From Colimorpha sp045598945 (GTDB lineage Bacteria > Bacteroidota > Bacteroidia > Bacteroidales > P3), in the NCBI GenBank assembly GCA_045598945.1, contig JAZRVD010000246.1, positions 1 to 20,896 on the forward strand: a stretch of DNA of 20,896 nt, given 5' to 3'. The translations under genes were made by a program, and so were the position numbers. The stretch's first letter is position 1. The number at the start of each line of letters is the position of its first letter. Positions 6,765 to 13,490 of this stretch are shown piece after piece. Below the pieces are notes generated by a model. That model was not told where the DNA came from, made no database searches, and saw only the letters and a program-made list of their open reading frames with translations.

Positions 6765-8165
6765 TTAGATTTCTATGTGTTGTCTGAAGGTTGGGATGAC
6801 TATGTTGCTGTAACCTTCTTTGGAGAGTATTTGCTTGAAGTTCTCTTGTGTCTCGGCTTCGCCGTGGACGAGGAAAAGGCCTTTCATCTTCTTCTTGTTC
6901 TGGCAGCTGATGTATTGCATCATCTCCTTGTAGTCGCCGTGGCCGGAGAGAGACTCGATGCTGCGCAGGTCGCAGCGCACGGAGTATGGACGGCCAAAGA
7001 TGCTGACGGTCTTGTCGCCACGCATTATCTTGGCACCCAGTGTCTTAGGCTCGCAATAGCCTACGCACAGTATGGTGGTCTTGGGGTTTTCTATGTTGTT
7101 GGCTATGTGGTGCTTCACTCTGCCGGCCTCCATCATGCCCGATGCGGAGATGATGATGCATGTCTTGTTGCGCACGTTGAGAGCCTTGGAGGCCTCTACC
7201 GACTGGATGTATTGCAAGCGGTCGAATCCGAAAGGGTCGGGGTCTGTCTTTATATAGTCTTCGAGTTTCTCGTTGAAACATTCGGTGTGCAGGCGCATGA
7301 TGTTGGTGGCCGACACGCTAAGCGGGCTGTCGACAAAGACGTCGATGTCGGGCAGCAGGTGTTTGTTGTGCAGGCGGTCGAGGGCATAGATAATCTCTTG
7401 TGCACGACCTATGGCGAAGCTTGGTATGATGAGCTTGCCTTTCTTCTTGGTGCAGGTGTCTAAGACAGCCATAAGCAATTCTTGCTCTGCGTTGTCGATG
7501 GTGGTATGCAGGCGGTCACCGTAGGTGGACTCCATGATGAGGTAGTCGACTTGCGGGAAAGGCTCCGGGTTTTTGAGAATGTGCTTGTCGTAGCGCCCTA
7601 TGTCGCCGGTAAAGCCTATGCGTATCTTTCTGCGTCCGTCCTGTATCTTAAGGAAGACGCACGAGCTGCCGAGTATATGTCCGGCGTCGAAAAACTCTAC
7701 GCTCACCTCGCCCTCGATGTTGAACTCCTTGTGGTAAGGCACGCTGATAAAGCAGCCCATGCAGGCTTGTGCGTCCTGCAAGGTATATATAGGCTCTACG
7801 GGCTCTAAGCCCTGTGCTTGTCTTTTCTTGTTGAAGGTGCGCACATCGGACTCTTGTATGCGTCCTGCATCGGCAAGCATTATGGCGCAGAGGTCGCGTG
7901 TGGCGGGGGTGCATAGCACGGTGCCGTTAAAGCCCAGCTTGTAGATGTAAGGTATTAAGCCAGAGTGGTCTATATGAGCATGCGAGAGTATAACGTAGTC
8001 TATCTCTTTGGGGTCGAATCCCAGGTCTCTGTTCATCGAGTCGGTCTCCAAACCTTTGCCTTGGTACATTCCGCAGTCGAGGAGAATTTTTAGCCCTTTT
8101 TTTGTTGTAATCAGGTGTTTGCTGCCGGTAACTTCTTGGGCGGCGCCTAAAAAATCTATCTTCAT
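6765..8165 (-). CDS. beta-CASP metallo-beta-lactamase fold RNase-like protein
   Basis: 466 residues, the usual length of the bacterial CPSF/YSH1-like group. The metal site is complete: HAHIDH at 62-67 after LLDCGMYQG (29-36), H163 in DAGHILGSS, D188 in FTGDIG, and H434 in VHGEAE. The beta-CASP part has MESTYGDR (211-218), PSFAIGRAQE (248-257), the SASGMMEAGR segment and SGHGDY (407-412). These features predict a zinc-dependent cytoplasmic RNA-processing enzyme (endo- or 5' exonuclease), inferred from family members; the natural substrate is unknown. It is the first gene of an operon with cstA, which is an unusual pairing with no obvious metabolic link. ATG at 8165 was chosen because it opens directly on the conserved KIDFLGAAQEVTGS start of the fold. 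Confidence 0.9.
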   Translation of the reverse strand: MKIDFLGAAQEVTGSKHLITTKKGLKILLDCGMYQGKGLETDSMNRDLGFDPKEIDYVILSHAHIDHSGLIPYIYKLGFNGTVLCTPATRDLCAIMLADAGRIQESDVRTFNKKRQAQGLEPVEPIYTLQDAQACMGCFISVPYHKEFNIEGEVSVEFFDAGHILGSSCVFLKIQDGRRKIRIGFTGDIGRYDKHILKNPEPFPQVDYLIMESTYGDRLHTTIDNAEQELLMAVLDTCTKKKGKLIIPSFAIGRAQEIIYALDRLHNKHLLPDIDVFVDSPLSVSATNIMRLHTECFNEKLEDYIKTDPDPFGFDRLQYIQSVEASKALNVRNKTCIIISASGMMEAGRVKHHIANNIENPKTTILCVGYCEPKTLGAKIMRGDKTVSIFGRPYSVRCDLRSIESLSGHGDYKEMMQYISCQNKKKMKGLFLVHGEAETQENFKQILSKEGYSNIVIPTFRQHIEI

Positions 8166-8306
8166 GTTGTGTGTATGTGGGGTAAGATGTTTAGTTATTT
8201 AGCTAATAATAGACAATTAAAAAAAAATGGCGTATATTGTAAGATGTATAAAATCAATCAACTACGTTTGTTTATGACGTAGTTTGCCATCGTAAAATAT
8301 CACTTA

Positions 8307-8314
8307 CAAAAATA
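8307..8314 (-). promoter_or_regulatory. candidate -7 element (TATTTTTG) for the RNase-cstA operon
   Basis: The minus strand reads TATTTTTG, matching TAnnTTTG, about 140 bases before the RNase start codon. A correctly spaced -33 element is not evident. Confidence 0.3.
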
Positions 8315-8366
8315 GTTTTTTTTTTTCAATTTGCTTCCAAAATTATAAACATCTTAAAGTTTTTTG

Positions 8367-8374
8367 TATCTTTG
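8367..8374 (+). promoter_or_regulatory. candidate -7 element (TATCTTTG) for pfkA
   Basis: TATCTTTG matches TAnnTTTG exactly and lies about 62 bases upstream of the pfkA ATG, a typical leader length. No good -33 TTTG is seen at the usual spacing. Confidence 0.45.
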
Positions 8375-8436
8375 TATAATTGAATTTTTGTGCATGGAGC
8401 AAATAGTGTGTTGAAAATCAAATTACAAGTAAGTTT

Positions 8437-9537
8437 ATGTCGTTGAAAAGGGTAATGGTACTAACGGGAGGAGGCGACTGTCCCGGTTTGAATGCTGTTA
8501 TACGTGGTATCGTAAAGCGTGCTTCGCAGGAAAAAGACTGGGAGGTTGTAGGCTGTATAGAGTCCTTCAATGGTGTACTCCGTGAGCCTACCGAGATAGA
8601 GATTCTCGACGAGAAACGTGTGGAGGGCTTGCAGATACAGGGTGGCACTATCATAGGCACCACCAACAAGGGCGGCCCGTTTGCATGGCCTGTCAAGCAG
8701 AGCGACGGCACCTGGACAACGATAGACCGTAGCGACGAGATGATCCGCAAGCTTGGATACTTGGGCGTCGATGCTGTCATCAACATAGGCGGCGACGGTT
8801 CGCAGCGCATCTCGCTGGGACTCTCCAAGAAAGGCCTTAACATAGTAGGCGTGCCAAAGACTATCGACAACGACCTCTCGTTGACCGACTACACCTTTGG
8901 CTTCCAGACCGCTGTGCAGATATGTACAGAGTCTATCGACAAGCTTGTTACTACAGCGGCGTCGCACAACAGGGTGTTTATCCTTGAAGTGATGGGACGT
9001 GATGCAGGTTGGATAGCATTGCATAGCGCCATAGCAGGCGGTGCCGATGTGTGCATCATTCCTGAAATCCCTTACGATGTAAATAAGATAAAAGAGAAGA
9101 TAGAGCAGCGCTACAACAAGCGCCGCGGCTATTGTATCGTTGTCATTGCCGAAGGCGCCAAGCCCGTAGGCGGCGATGTTACCGGCACCGTTACCGGCGA
9201 GGTGGGCTATCAGCATGTGAAGCTTGGCGGCATTGGCGAGCAGCTTGTGGCTGAGTTGAAAGAGGCTGGCGTAGAGCATGATATACGTTGTACCACTCTT
9301 GGACACCTGCAGCGTGGCGGCACGCCTATCGCCTTCGACCGTGTGCTGGCATCGGAGTTTGGAGTCCGTGCAATGGAGTTTGTGATGGAGGGCAGGTTTG
9401 GTCAGATGGTGGCATACCATCACCCCGACGTGGTGGGAATACCGCTTGAAGAGGCGGTGCGCGAGCAAAACCTCGTGTCTCCCTCCAGCGGATTGGTGCA
9501 TACGGCAAAGGGGCTGGGCATCTCCTTTGGCGATTGA
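8437..9537 (+). CDS. pfkA: 6-phosphofructokinase
   Basis: 366 residues. It phosphorylates fructose 6-phosphate to the 1,6-bisphosphate, the committed step of glycolysis, in the cytoplasm. GGGDCPGLNAVIRG at 11-24 is the phosphate-donor loop. GGDGS at 118-122 has Gly121 where pyrophosphate-dependent enzymes have Asp (E. coli position 104). PKTIDND at 140-146 carries the catalytic Asp144 but has Lys141 where classical ATP enzymes have Gly (E. coli 124). EVMGRDAGW and GGAD-IPE complete the sugar-phosphate site. The Gly104/Lys124 combination is that of the 'mixed-substrate' PFK group; by analogy with actinobacterial members ATP is the likely donor, but the sequence alone does not settle it. purH starts 34 bases downstream, so pfkA, purH and mreB may be cotranscribed. 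ATG at 8437 places the nucleotide loop at the expected distance from the N-terminus. Confidence 0.93.
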   Translation: MSLKRVMVLTGGGDCPGLNAVIRGIVKRASQEKDWEVVGCIESFNGVLREPTEIEILDEKRVEGLQIQGGTIIGTTNKGGPFAWPVKQSDGTWTTIDRSDEMIRKLGYLGVDAVINIGGDGSQRISLGLSKKGLNIVGVPKTIDNDLSLTDYTFGFQTAVQICTESIDKLVTTAASHNRVFILEVMGRDAGWIALHSAIAGGADVCIIPEIPYDVNKIKEKIEQRYNKRRGYCIVVIAEGAKPVGGDVTGTVTGEVGYQHVKLGGIGEQLVAELKEAGVEHDIRCTTLGHLQRGGTPIAFDRVLASEFGVRAMEFVMEGRFGQMVAYHHPDVVGIPLEEAVREQNLVSPSSGLVHTAKGLGISFGD

Positions 9538-9571
9538 AAAGATGATAAAAAAAATAATAAGTCAGAATATT

Positions 9572-11098
9572 ATGGAAAACAAAAAGATTAAATCCGCATT
9601 AATATCTGTATACTATAAAGATGGATTGGAAGATATAGTGCGAGAACTTGACAAGCAGGGGGTCGTTATTTATTCTACGGGCGGAACATACAAGTTTATT
9701 CACGATTTGGGTGTCGAACCTATTGCCGTTGAGAGTCTTACAGGTTATCCTTCGATATTGGGCGGCCGTGTCAAGACGCTGCACCCCAAGGTCTTTGGCG
9801 GCATACTGAGCCGTCGCGAGCTTTTCTCCGACGGCGAACAGCTCAAGGAGTATGAGATACCAGAGATAGACTTGGTGATAGTAGACCTCTATCCCTTTGA
9901 GCAGACCGTCGCCTCTGTCGCCCCGCATCAGGACATTATAGAGAAGATAGACATTGGTGGCATCTCCTTGATACGTGCCGCTGCTAAAAACTACAACGAT
10001 GTTGTAATAGTGCCTGCTGTAAATTATTATAAGGAGTTCCTTGATATATATATGCAGCAGGATGGCTCTACAACGTTGGAACAGCGCCGTCGTTTTGCGG
10101 CTTACGCTTTCAATGTCAGCTCGCACTACGACACAGCCATCTTTGGCTACTTCAACCAAGAAGAGCAGATACCAGCTTTCAAGCAGAGCTGCCAGCAGGT
10201 CAACGCACTTCGTTATGGCGAGAACCCACATCAGAAGGGTGTCTTTTATGGCGACCTCGAAGGCGCTTTCACCAAGCTCAACGGCAAGGAGATATCTTAC
10301 AACAACCTTGGCGATATCGACGCTGCGTGTTCGTTGATAGACGACTTTGACGAGACGGCCTTTGCCATCTTGAAGCACAACAACGCATGCGGCATGGCTG
10401 TTCGCGACACCTTGTTGGACGCATGGAAGGACGCTCTGGCTGGCGACCCGGTGTCGGCCTTTGGTGGAGTGCTGGTAACCAATCGCAAGATAACGAAGGA
10501 TGTGGCAGAGGAGATGCACAAAATCTTCTTCGAGGTATGTATAGCTCCAGACTACGACGAGGATGCCTTGCAGATACTCAAGGGCAAGAAAAACCGTATC
10601 ATCTTGAAACGTAACAACTTCAAGATGCACCAGCAGATGTTCCGCAGTGTGCTGAACGGTGTCTTGGTGCAAGACCGCGACAACGTGGTGGCAAAGCCCG
10701 AAGATATGAAGAAGAGTGTAACCTCTACCCCTATCACCGAGCAGCAGGCCAAGGATTTGGCTTTTGCCACTATCTTGGTCAAGCACACCAAGAGCAACGC
10801 CATTGTCTTGGCAAAAAATCAGCAGCTGTGCGCCTCTGGCACTGGCCAGACCTCGCGTGTCGACGCCTTGCGTCAGGCTATAGCAAAAGCCCAGTCGTTC
10901 GACTTTGACCTCAACGGAGCTGTTATGGCGTCGGATGCCTTCTTCCCATTCCCCGACTGTGTTGAGATAGCCCACAAGGCAGGTATCGCTGCCGTGGCGC
11001 ATCCAGGCGGCTCCATCCATGACCAAGACTCAATAGATTATTGCGAGCAACATAAGGTTGGCATGGCAATAACAGGTGTCCGTCATTTCAAGCATTAG
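9572..11098 (+). CDS. purH: bifunctional AICAR transformylase / IMP cyclohydrolase (PurH)
   Basis: 508 residues from ATG at 9572. It catalyses the last two steps of de novo purine synthesis: formylation of AICAR with 10-formyl-tetrahydrofolate, then ring closure to IMP. The N-terminal MGS-like cyclohydrolase domain (1 to about 190) has STGGT at 35-39, GGRVKTLHPKVFGG at 64-77 and AAAKNYNDV with Lys139. The transformylase domain has RYGENPHQ at 214-221 and the catalytic Lys268-His269 in KHNNACG, and ends with FPFPDCVEIA, HPGGSI and RHFKH. The frame stays open upstream to 9398, inside pfkA, but homology starts only at MENKKIKSALISVY. Another in-frame ATG at 9542 would add ten residues and is less likely. 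It lies between pfkA and mreB on one strand. Confidence 0.95.
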   Translation: MENKKIKSALISVYYKDGLEDIVRELDKQGVVIYSTGGTYKFIHDLGVEPIAVESLTGYPSILGGRVKTLHPKVFGGILSRRELFSDGEQLKEYEIPEIDLVIVDLYPFEQTVASVAPHQDIIEKIDIGGISLIRAAAKNYNDVVIVPAVNYYKEFLDIYMQQDGSTTLEQRRRFAAYAFNVSSHYDTAIFGYFNQEEQIPAFKQSCQQVNALRYGENPHQKGVFYGDLEGAFTKLNGKEISYNNLGDIDAACSLIDDFDETAFAILKHNNACGMAVRDTLLDAWKDALAGDPVSAFGGVLVTNRKITKDVAEEMHKIFFEVCIAPDYDEDALQILKGKKNRIILKRNNFKMHQQMFRSVLNGVLVQDRDNVVAKPEDMKKSVTSTPITEQQAKDLAFATILVKHTKSNAIVLAKNQQLCASGTGQTSRVDALRQAIAKAQSFDFDLNGAVMASDAFFPFPDCVEIAHKAGIAAVAHPGGSIHDQDSIDYCEQHKVGMAITGVRHFKH

Positions 11099-11149
11099 TA
11101 ATATTCGTTGCATCGACATGATGCGTAGTTCTTTTTTTATAATAAAATT

Positions 11150-12175
11150 ATGGGGTTATTAAATTTTTTCTATAGAGAGTTGGCAATGGACTTGGGTACC
11201 GCCAATTCAATCTTAATCTACAATGACCAGATAGTTGTTGACGAACCTTCAATCGTTGCTATAGACAAGCAAACCAATCGTATTGTTGCTGTTGGTGAGA
11301 AAGCCAAAGAGATGGAAGGCCGCAACTCCAGCGCAATCATCGAGACTGTCCGTCCGTTAAAGGGTGGTGTGATTGCCGATTTTGAGATGGCACAGCATCT
11401 TATCCGCGAGCTTATTGGCAAGACCAATATCAACAGGAATTTTCTTCCACCGTCGCTGCGTATGGTTATCTGCATACCATCGGGTATTACCAACGTTGAG
11501 GAGCGTGCAGTGCGCGAGAGCGCCCAGCAGGCCGGCGTCAAGGAGATACGCATGATACACGAGCCTATGGCTGCCGCTGTGGGTATAGGTATCGATGTTA
11601 CAGCGCCAGAAGGGCACATGATTGTCGACATCGGAGGCGGTACAGCAGAGATAGCCGTCATAGCCTTGGGCGGTATAGTCTGCAACAACTCTATACGTAT
11701 TGCTGGCGATGAGTTTAACGACAACATTATCGAGTATATGCGTCGTCTGCACAATATGGTTATTGGCACCCGTACTGCCGAGAGTGTCAAGATTGCTGTC
11801 GGCTCGGCATTGTCTGAACTTGAAGACGCCCCTGAGGACTTCCGCACTTTGGGACGCGACCAGGTAACAGGTCTGCCTCGCGAGATTTCTGTCAACTATA
11901 AAGAGATAGCTCATGCTCTCGACAAGTCGATTACCCGTATAGAGCAGGCTATTCTCGACACCTTGTCGTATACGCCTCCTGAGCTTGCCGCCGATATATA
12001 TCGTTCAGGTATTTTCCTTGCCGGTGGCGGCTCGCAGCTTCGCGGCTTAGACAAGCGTATTGCCGACAAGACACGCTTGCATGTTACTATTGCCGACGAC
12101 CCCTTGCATGCCGTGGCACGCGGCACGAGCAAGGCTCTCAAGAACTTCGACAAGTACTCCTTCCTTATCCGATAA
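11150..12175 (+). CDS. mreB: rod shape-determining actin homologue MreB
   Basis: 341 residues, standard length. MreB forms membrane-bound filaments that guide lateral cell-wall synthesis. Actin-fold signatures are present: phosphate-1 loop MDLGTANS at 13-20, phosphate-2 loop VDIGGGTAEIAVI at 159-171, HEPMAAAVGIGID at 137-149 and the adenosine motif AGGGSQLRGLD near 300. The N-terminus MGLLNFFYREL is a short amphipathic, membrane-seeking stretch. It follows purH by 51 bases, the order usual in Bacteroidales. The usual mreC, mreD, pbp2 and rodA genes do not follow; instead a terminator begins 20 bases after the stop, and the next genes point the other way. MreB therefore looks intact but detached from its partners. 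Confidence 0.95.
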   Translation: MGLLNFFYRELAMDLGTANSILIYNDQIVVDEPSIVAIDKQTNRIVAVGEKAKEMEGRNSSAIIETVRPLKGGVIADFEMAQHLIRELIGKTNINRNFLPPSLRMVICIPSGITNVEERAVRESAQQAGVKEIRMIHEPMAAAVGIGIDVTAPEGHMIVDIGGGTAEIAVIALGGIVCNNSIRIAGDEFNDNIIEYMRRLHNMVIGTRTAESVKIAVGSALSELEDAPEDFRTLGRDQVTGLPREISVNYKEIAHALDKSITRIEQAILDTLSYTPPELAADIYRSGIFLAGGGSQLRGLDKRIADKTRLHVTIADDPLHAVARGTSKALKNFDKYSFLIR

Positions 12176-12194
12176 GACAAGTGATGGCATAGAT

Positions 12195-12229
12195 AAAAAA
12201 AACGAGCAGACATCTGCTCGTTTTTTTTT
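12195..12229. terminator. bidirectional rho-independent terminator between mreB and yqaA
   Basis: The stem is cgagcag (12203-12209) with ctgctcg (12214-12220) and a 4-base loop. Eight A residues precede it and nine T residues follow, so it can end transcription from mreB on the plus strand and from the yqaA operon on the minus strand. Confidence 0.9.
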
Positions 12230-12257
12230 GTTATGATGCTATGCAATGGGATGAGGG

Positions 12258-12713
12258 TTACACAAGCGTCCAGCCAGTGCAATAGAACAAGACGGCCCAT
12301 AATGCGAAACGGAAGAATTTGCCTATAAGCATGAATATGATGCAACGTGTAGGGTTGCAACGATAAAAGCCAAGCGCTATAGCGAATACGTCGCCTACTA
12401 TGGGCAGCCATGTGAGGAGCGAGAGCCAGTCGCCCCAGCGTTCCACCTTGTTGTGCTGTTTTTCGAGGGTGCTTTTCTTCACTCTAAACCATTTCTCTAT
12501 CCATTCCCATTTGCCGAGCCAGCCGATGCCAAATGATGTGATGCCGCCAAGCCAGTTGCCCAACGTTGCCCATAGCAGGCATTGCAGCGGGTCGCTGTCA
12601 GACAGCAGCATGCCTATAAGCAGCGCATCAGAAGAGAAGGGTACGACGGTGGCGGCGAGAAACGAGCCTATAAACAGCCCCAGCATGCCCCATGTCTGCA
12701 GAAAAGAGATCAT
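12258..12713 (-). CDS. yqaA: YqaA-family (DedA/SNARE-associated-like) membrane protein
   Basis: 151 residues, close to the roughly 142 of E. coli YqaA. About four hydrophobic segments are seen: 5-35, 45-65, 95-115 and 125-150. The N-terminal stretch GLFIGSFLAATVVPFSSDAL and the GNWLGGITSFGIGWLGK turn match the family, as does the late WLPIVGDVFAIALGFYR re-entrant-like segment. It is an inner-membrane protein; DedA relatives are implicated in lipid-carrier or phospholipid flipping, but no activity is firmly assigned to YqaA. It starts 27 bases after the DUF4160 stop and converges on mreB across a shared terminator. Confidence 0.85.
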   Translation of the reverse strand: MISFLQTWGMLGLFIGSFLAATVVPFSSDALLIGMLLSDSDPLQCLLWATLGNWLGGITSFGIGWLGKWEWIEKWFRVKKSTLEKQHNKVERWGDWLSLLTWLPIVGDVFAIALGFYRCNPTRCIIFMLIGKFFRFALWAVLFYCTGWTLV

Positions 12714-12740
12714 AAAATAGCGGTGTGTGTGATGATAATG

Positions 12741-12977
12741 TTAGTGTAACTGTTCCCAAACTAACATGGCGTTTTTTTGATTGGTGATCTGGGAATAGAA
12801 AGCACAGTCTGCCGTCAACCATCTTTTGACGTTGTATATCATATAATTATATGACGCCAGACTTCCGTTGCCTTTACATTCCAGCAGTTCTCCTGTCTCG
12901 ATAAGGGAACTTACGTCCCAATGTTCATAAATAACATGAAAATGGGGTGGGTAGTGGTCGTTGCTCCATATTTTCAC
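12741..12977 (-). CDS. DUF4160-like protein, GTG start
   Basis: 78 residues. KIWSNDHYPPHFHVIYEHW at 2-20 matches the DUF4160 hallmark (NDH-PPHFHV), followed by a tyrosine-rich centre and LVWEQLH at the end. No ATG exists in frame: the upstream stop is at 13023-13025. The GTG at 12977 overlaps the stop of the 52-codon ORF before it by GTGA, which supports GTG as a coupled start. DUF4160 proteins are small, function unknown, and often sit next to another small gene (frequently DUF2442) in a toxin-antitoxin-like pair. An alternative is that this frame and the upstream ORF were once a single gene split by a frameshift near 12990; residues read through from upstream in this frame (IFPFDKWEV) also look protein-like. 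Confidence 0.65.
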   Translation of the reverse strand: MKIWSNDHYPPHFHVIYEHWDVSSLIETGELLECKGNGSLASYNYMIYNVKRWLTADCAFYSQITNQKNAMLVWEQLH

Positions 12978-13132
12978 TTCCCATTTATCAAATGGAAAAA
13001 TGGAATTGCCAGTTTCTTTTTGTTAATCCTGACCATCTCAACAATCATTTCTTGCCTCTCGCTCAACAACTCCACATTGTCTTTAGTTGTATGAGCAACA
13101 TCAGATACTGTTAGATTGAAATTTTTCTTCAT
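12974..13132 (-). CDS. 52-aa hypothetical protein coupled to the DUF4160 gene
   Basis: ATG at 13132 to TGA at 12974. The protein begins MKKNFNLTVSDVAHTTKDN, has a central charged helix-like part (LLSERQEMIVEMVRINKKKL) and ends AIPFFHLINGK. I recognise no family. Support for a real gene comes from the GTGA overlap with the DUF4160 start and the codon-like composition. A two-gene small module (antitoxin-like first, partner second) is a plausible but unproven reading; the other possibility is the 5' part of a frameshifted DUF4160 gene. The A-rich stretch before the ATG (13133-13145) suits Bacteroidota initiation. Confidence 0.5.
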   Translation of the reverse strand: MKKNFNLTVSDVAHTTKDNVELLSERQEMIVEMVRINKKKLAIPFFHLINGK

Positions 13133-13490
13133 TTTTTTGTTTATATATGATTATTTTAAAAATGTTGTACTGCCAATCATCTAATAAACGTATTGTTGCG
13201 TATTCTATTATTAAATCTGAAACGGAACTTATTACATGTGCTTTGCATTGATGTTATGATGATGTTATAGTTCAGTATCGACTGTCAATATTGAATATGC
13301 TATTTGGCAAAGCTGGTTATTTGTCATAGATTATACCGCAGGAGTGTCTTGTTTTATAGCTACTCGCAAGTTAATACTGTATAATTCCTAAAAAAAATGT
13401 AAATTTGCACTTTTCTTGTGCGGGACGCTTTTGCGTTTTTGTGTTTGTAAACAAGATAATTAGATAATAATAACAAAGTTAAAAATATTT
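13133..13490. other. AT-rich intergenic region upstream of yidC and of the DUF4160 pair
   Basis: About 358 bases between divergent genes. I see no ORF of note, no RNA gene and no strong repeat. The right part holds the yidC promoter candidate and a T-rich leader; a short cgc-tttt-gcg dyad near 13426-13435 is too weak to call. Confidence 0.5.
13400..13407 (+). promoter_or_regulatory. candidate -7 element (TAAATTTG) for yidC
   Basis: TAAATTTG fits the TAnnTTTG consensus and would give a leader of about 75-80 bases before the yidC ATG. It is the only such box in the 90 bases before the gene. The -33 position shows no clear TTTG. Confidence 0.5.

Larger units (their letters stand above)
8166..8436. 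other. divergent intergenic region between the RNase operon and pfkA
   Basis: 271 AT-rich bases with no gene. They contain an 8-bp inverted repeat, aactacgt (8260-8267) and acgtagtt (8277-8284), a T-rich block near 8315-8328 and -7-like boxes on both strands. The inverted repeat would fall in the 5' leader of the RNase mRNA if the minus-strand box at 8307-8314 is used, so it could act as an operator or as an RNA hairpin. Confidence 0.5.

Noticed and set aside
8461..9501. 346-codon minus-strand ORF opposite pfkA
   Set aside because: It is a shadow of a clear phosphofructokinase gene.
9398..9571. N-terminal extension of PurH from 9398
   Set aside because: It would overlap pfkA by about 140 bases and add residues with no match to PurH; the ATG at 9572 starts the conserved domain.
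9599..11026. 475-codon minus-strand ORF opposite purH
   Set aside because: purH is unmistakable on the plus strand; the antisense frame shows no family features.
11111..11137. Terminator between purH and mreB (gcatc-gacat-gatgc, then T-rich)
   Set aside because: The stem is only 5 bp and the T run starts several bases later; too weak to call, and the two genes are usually cotranscribed.
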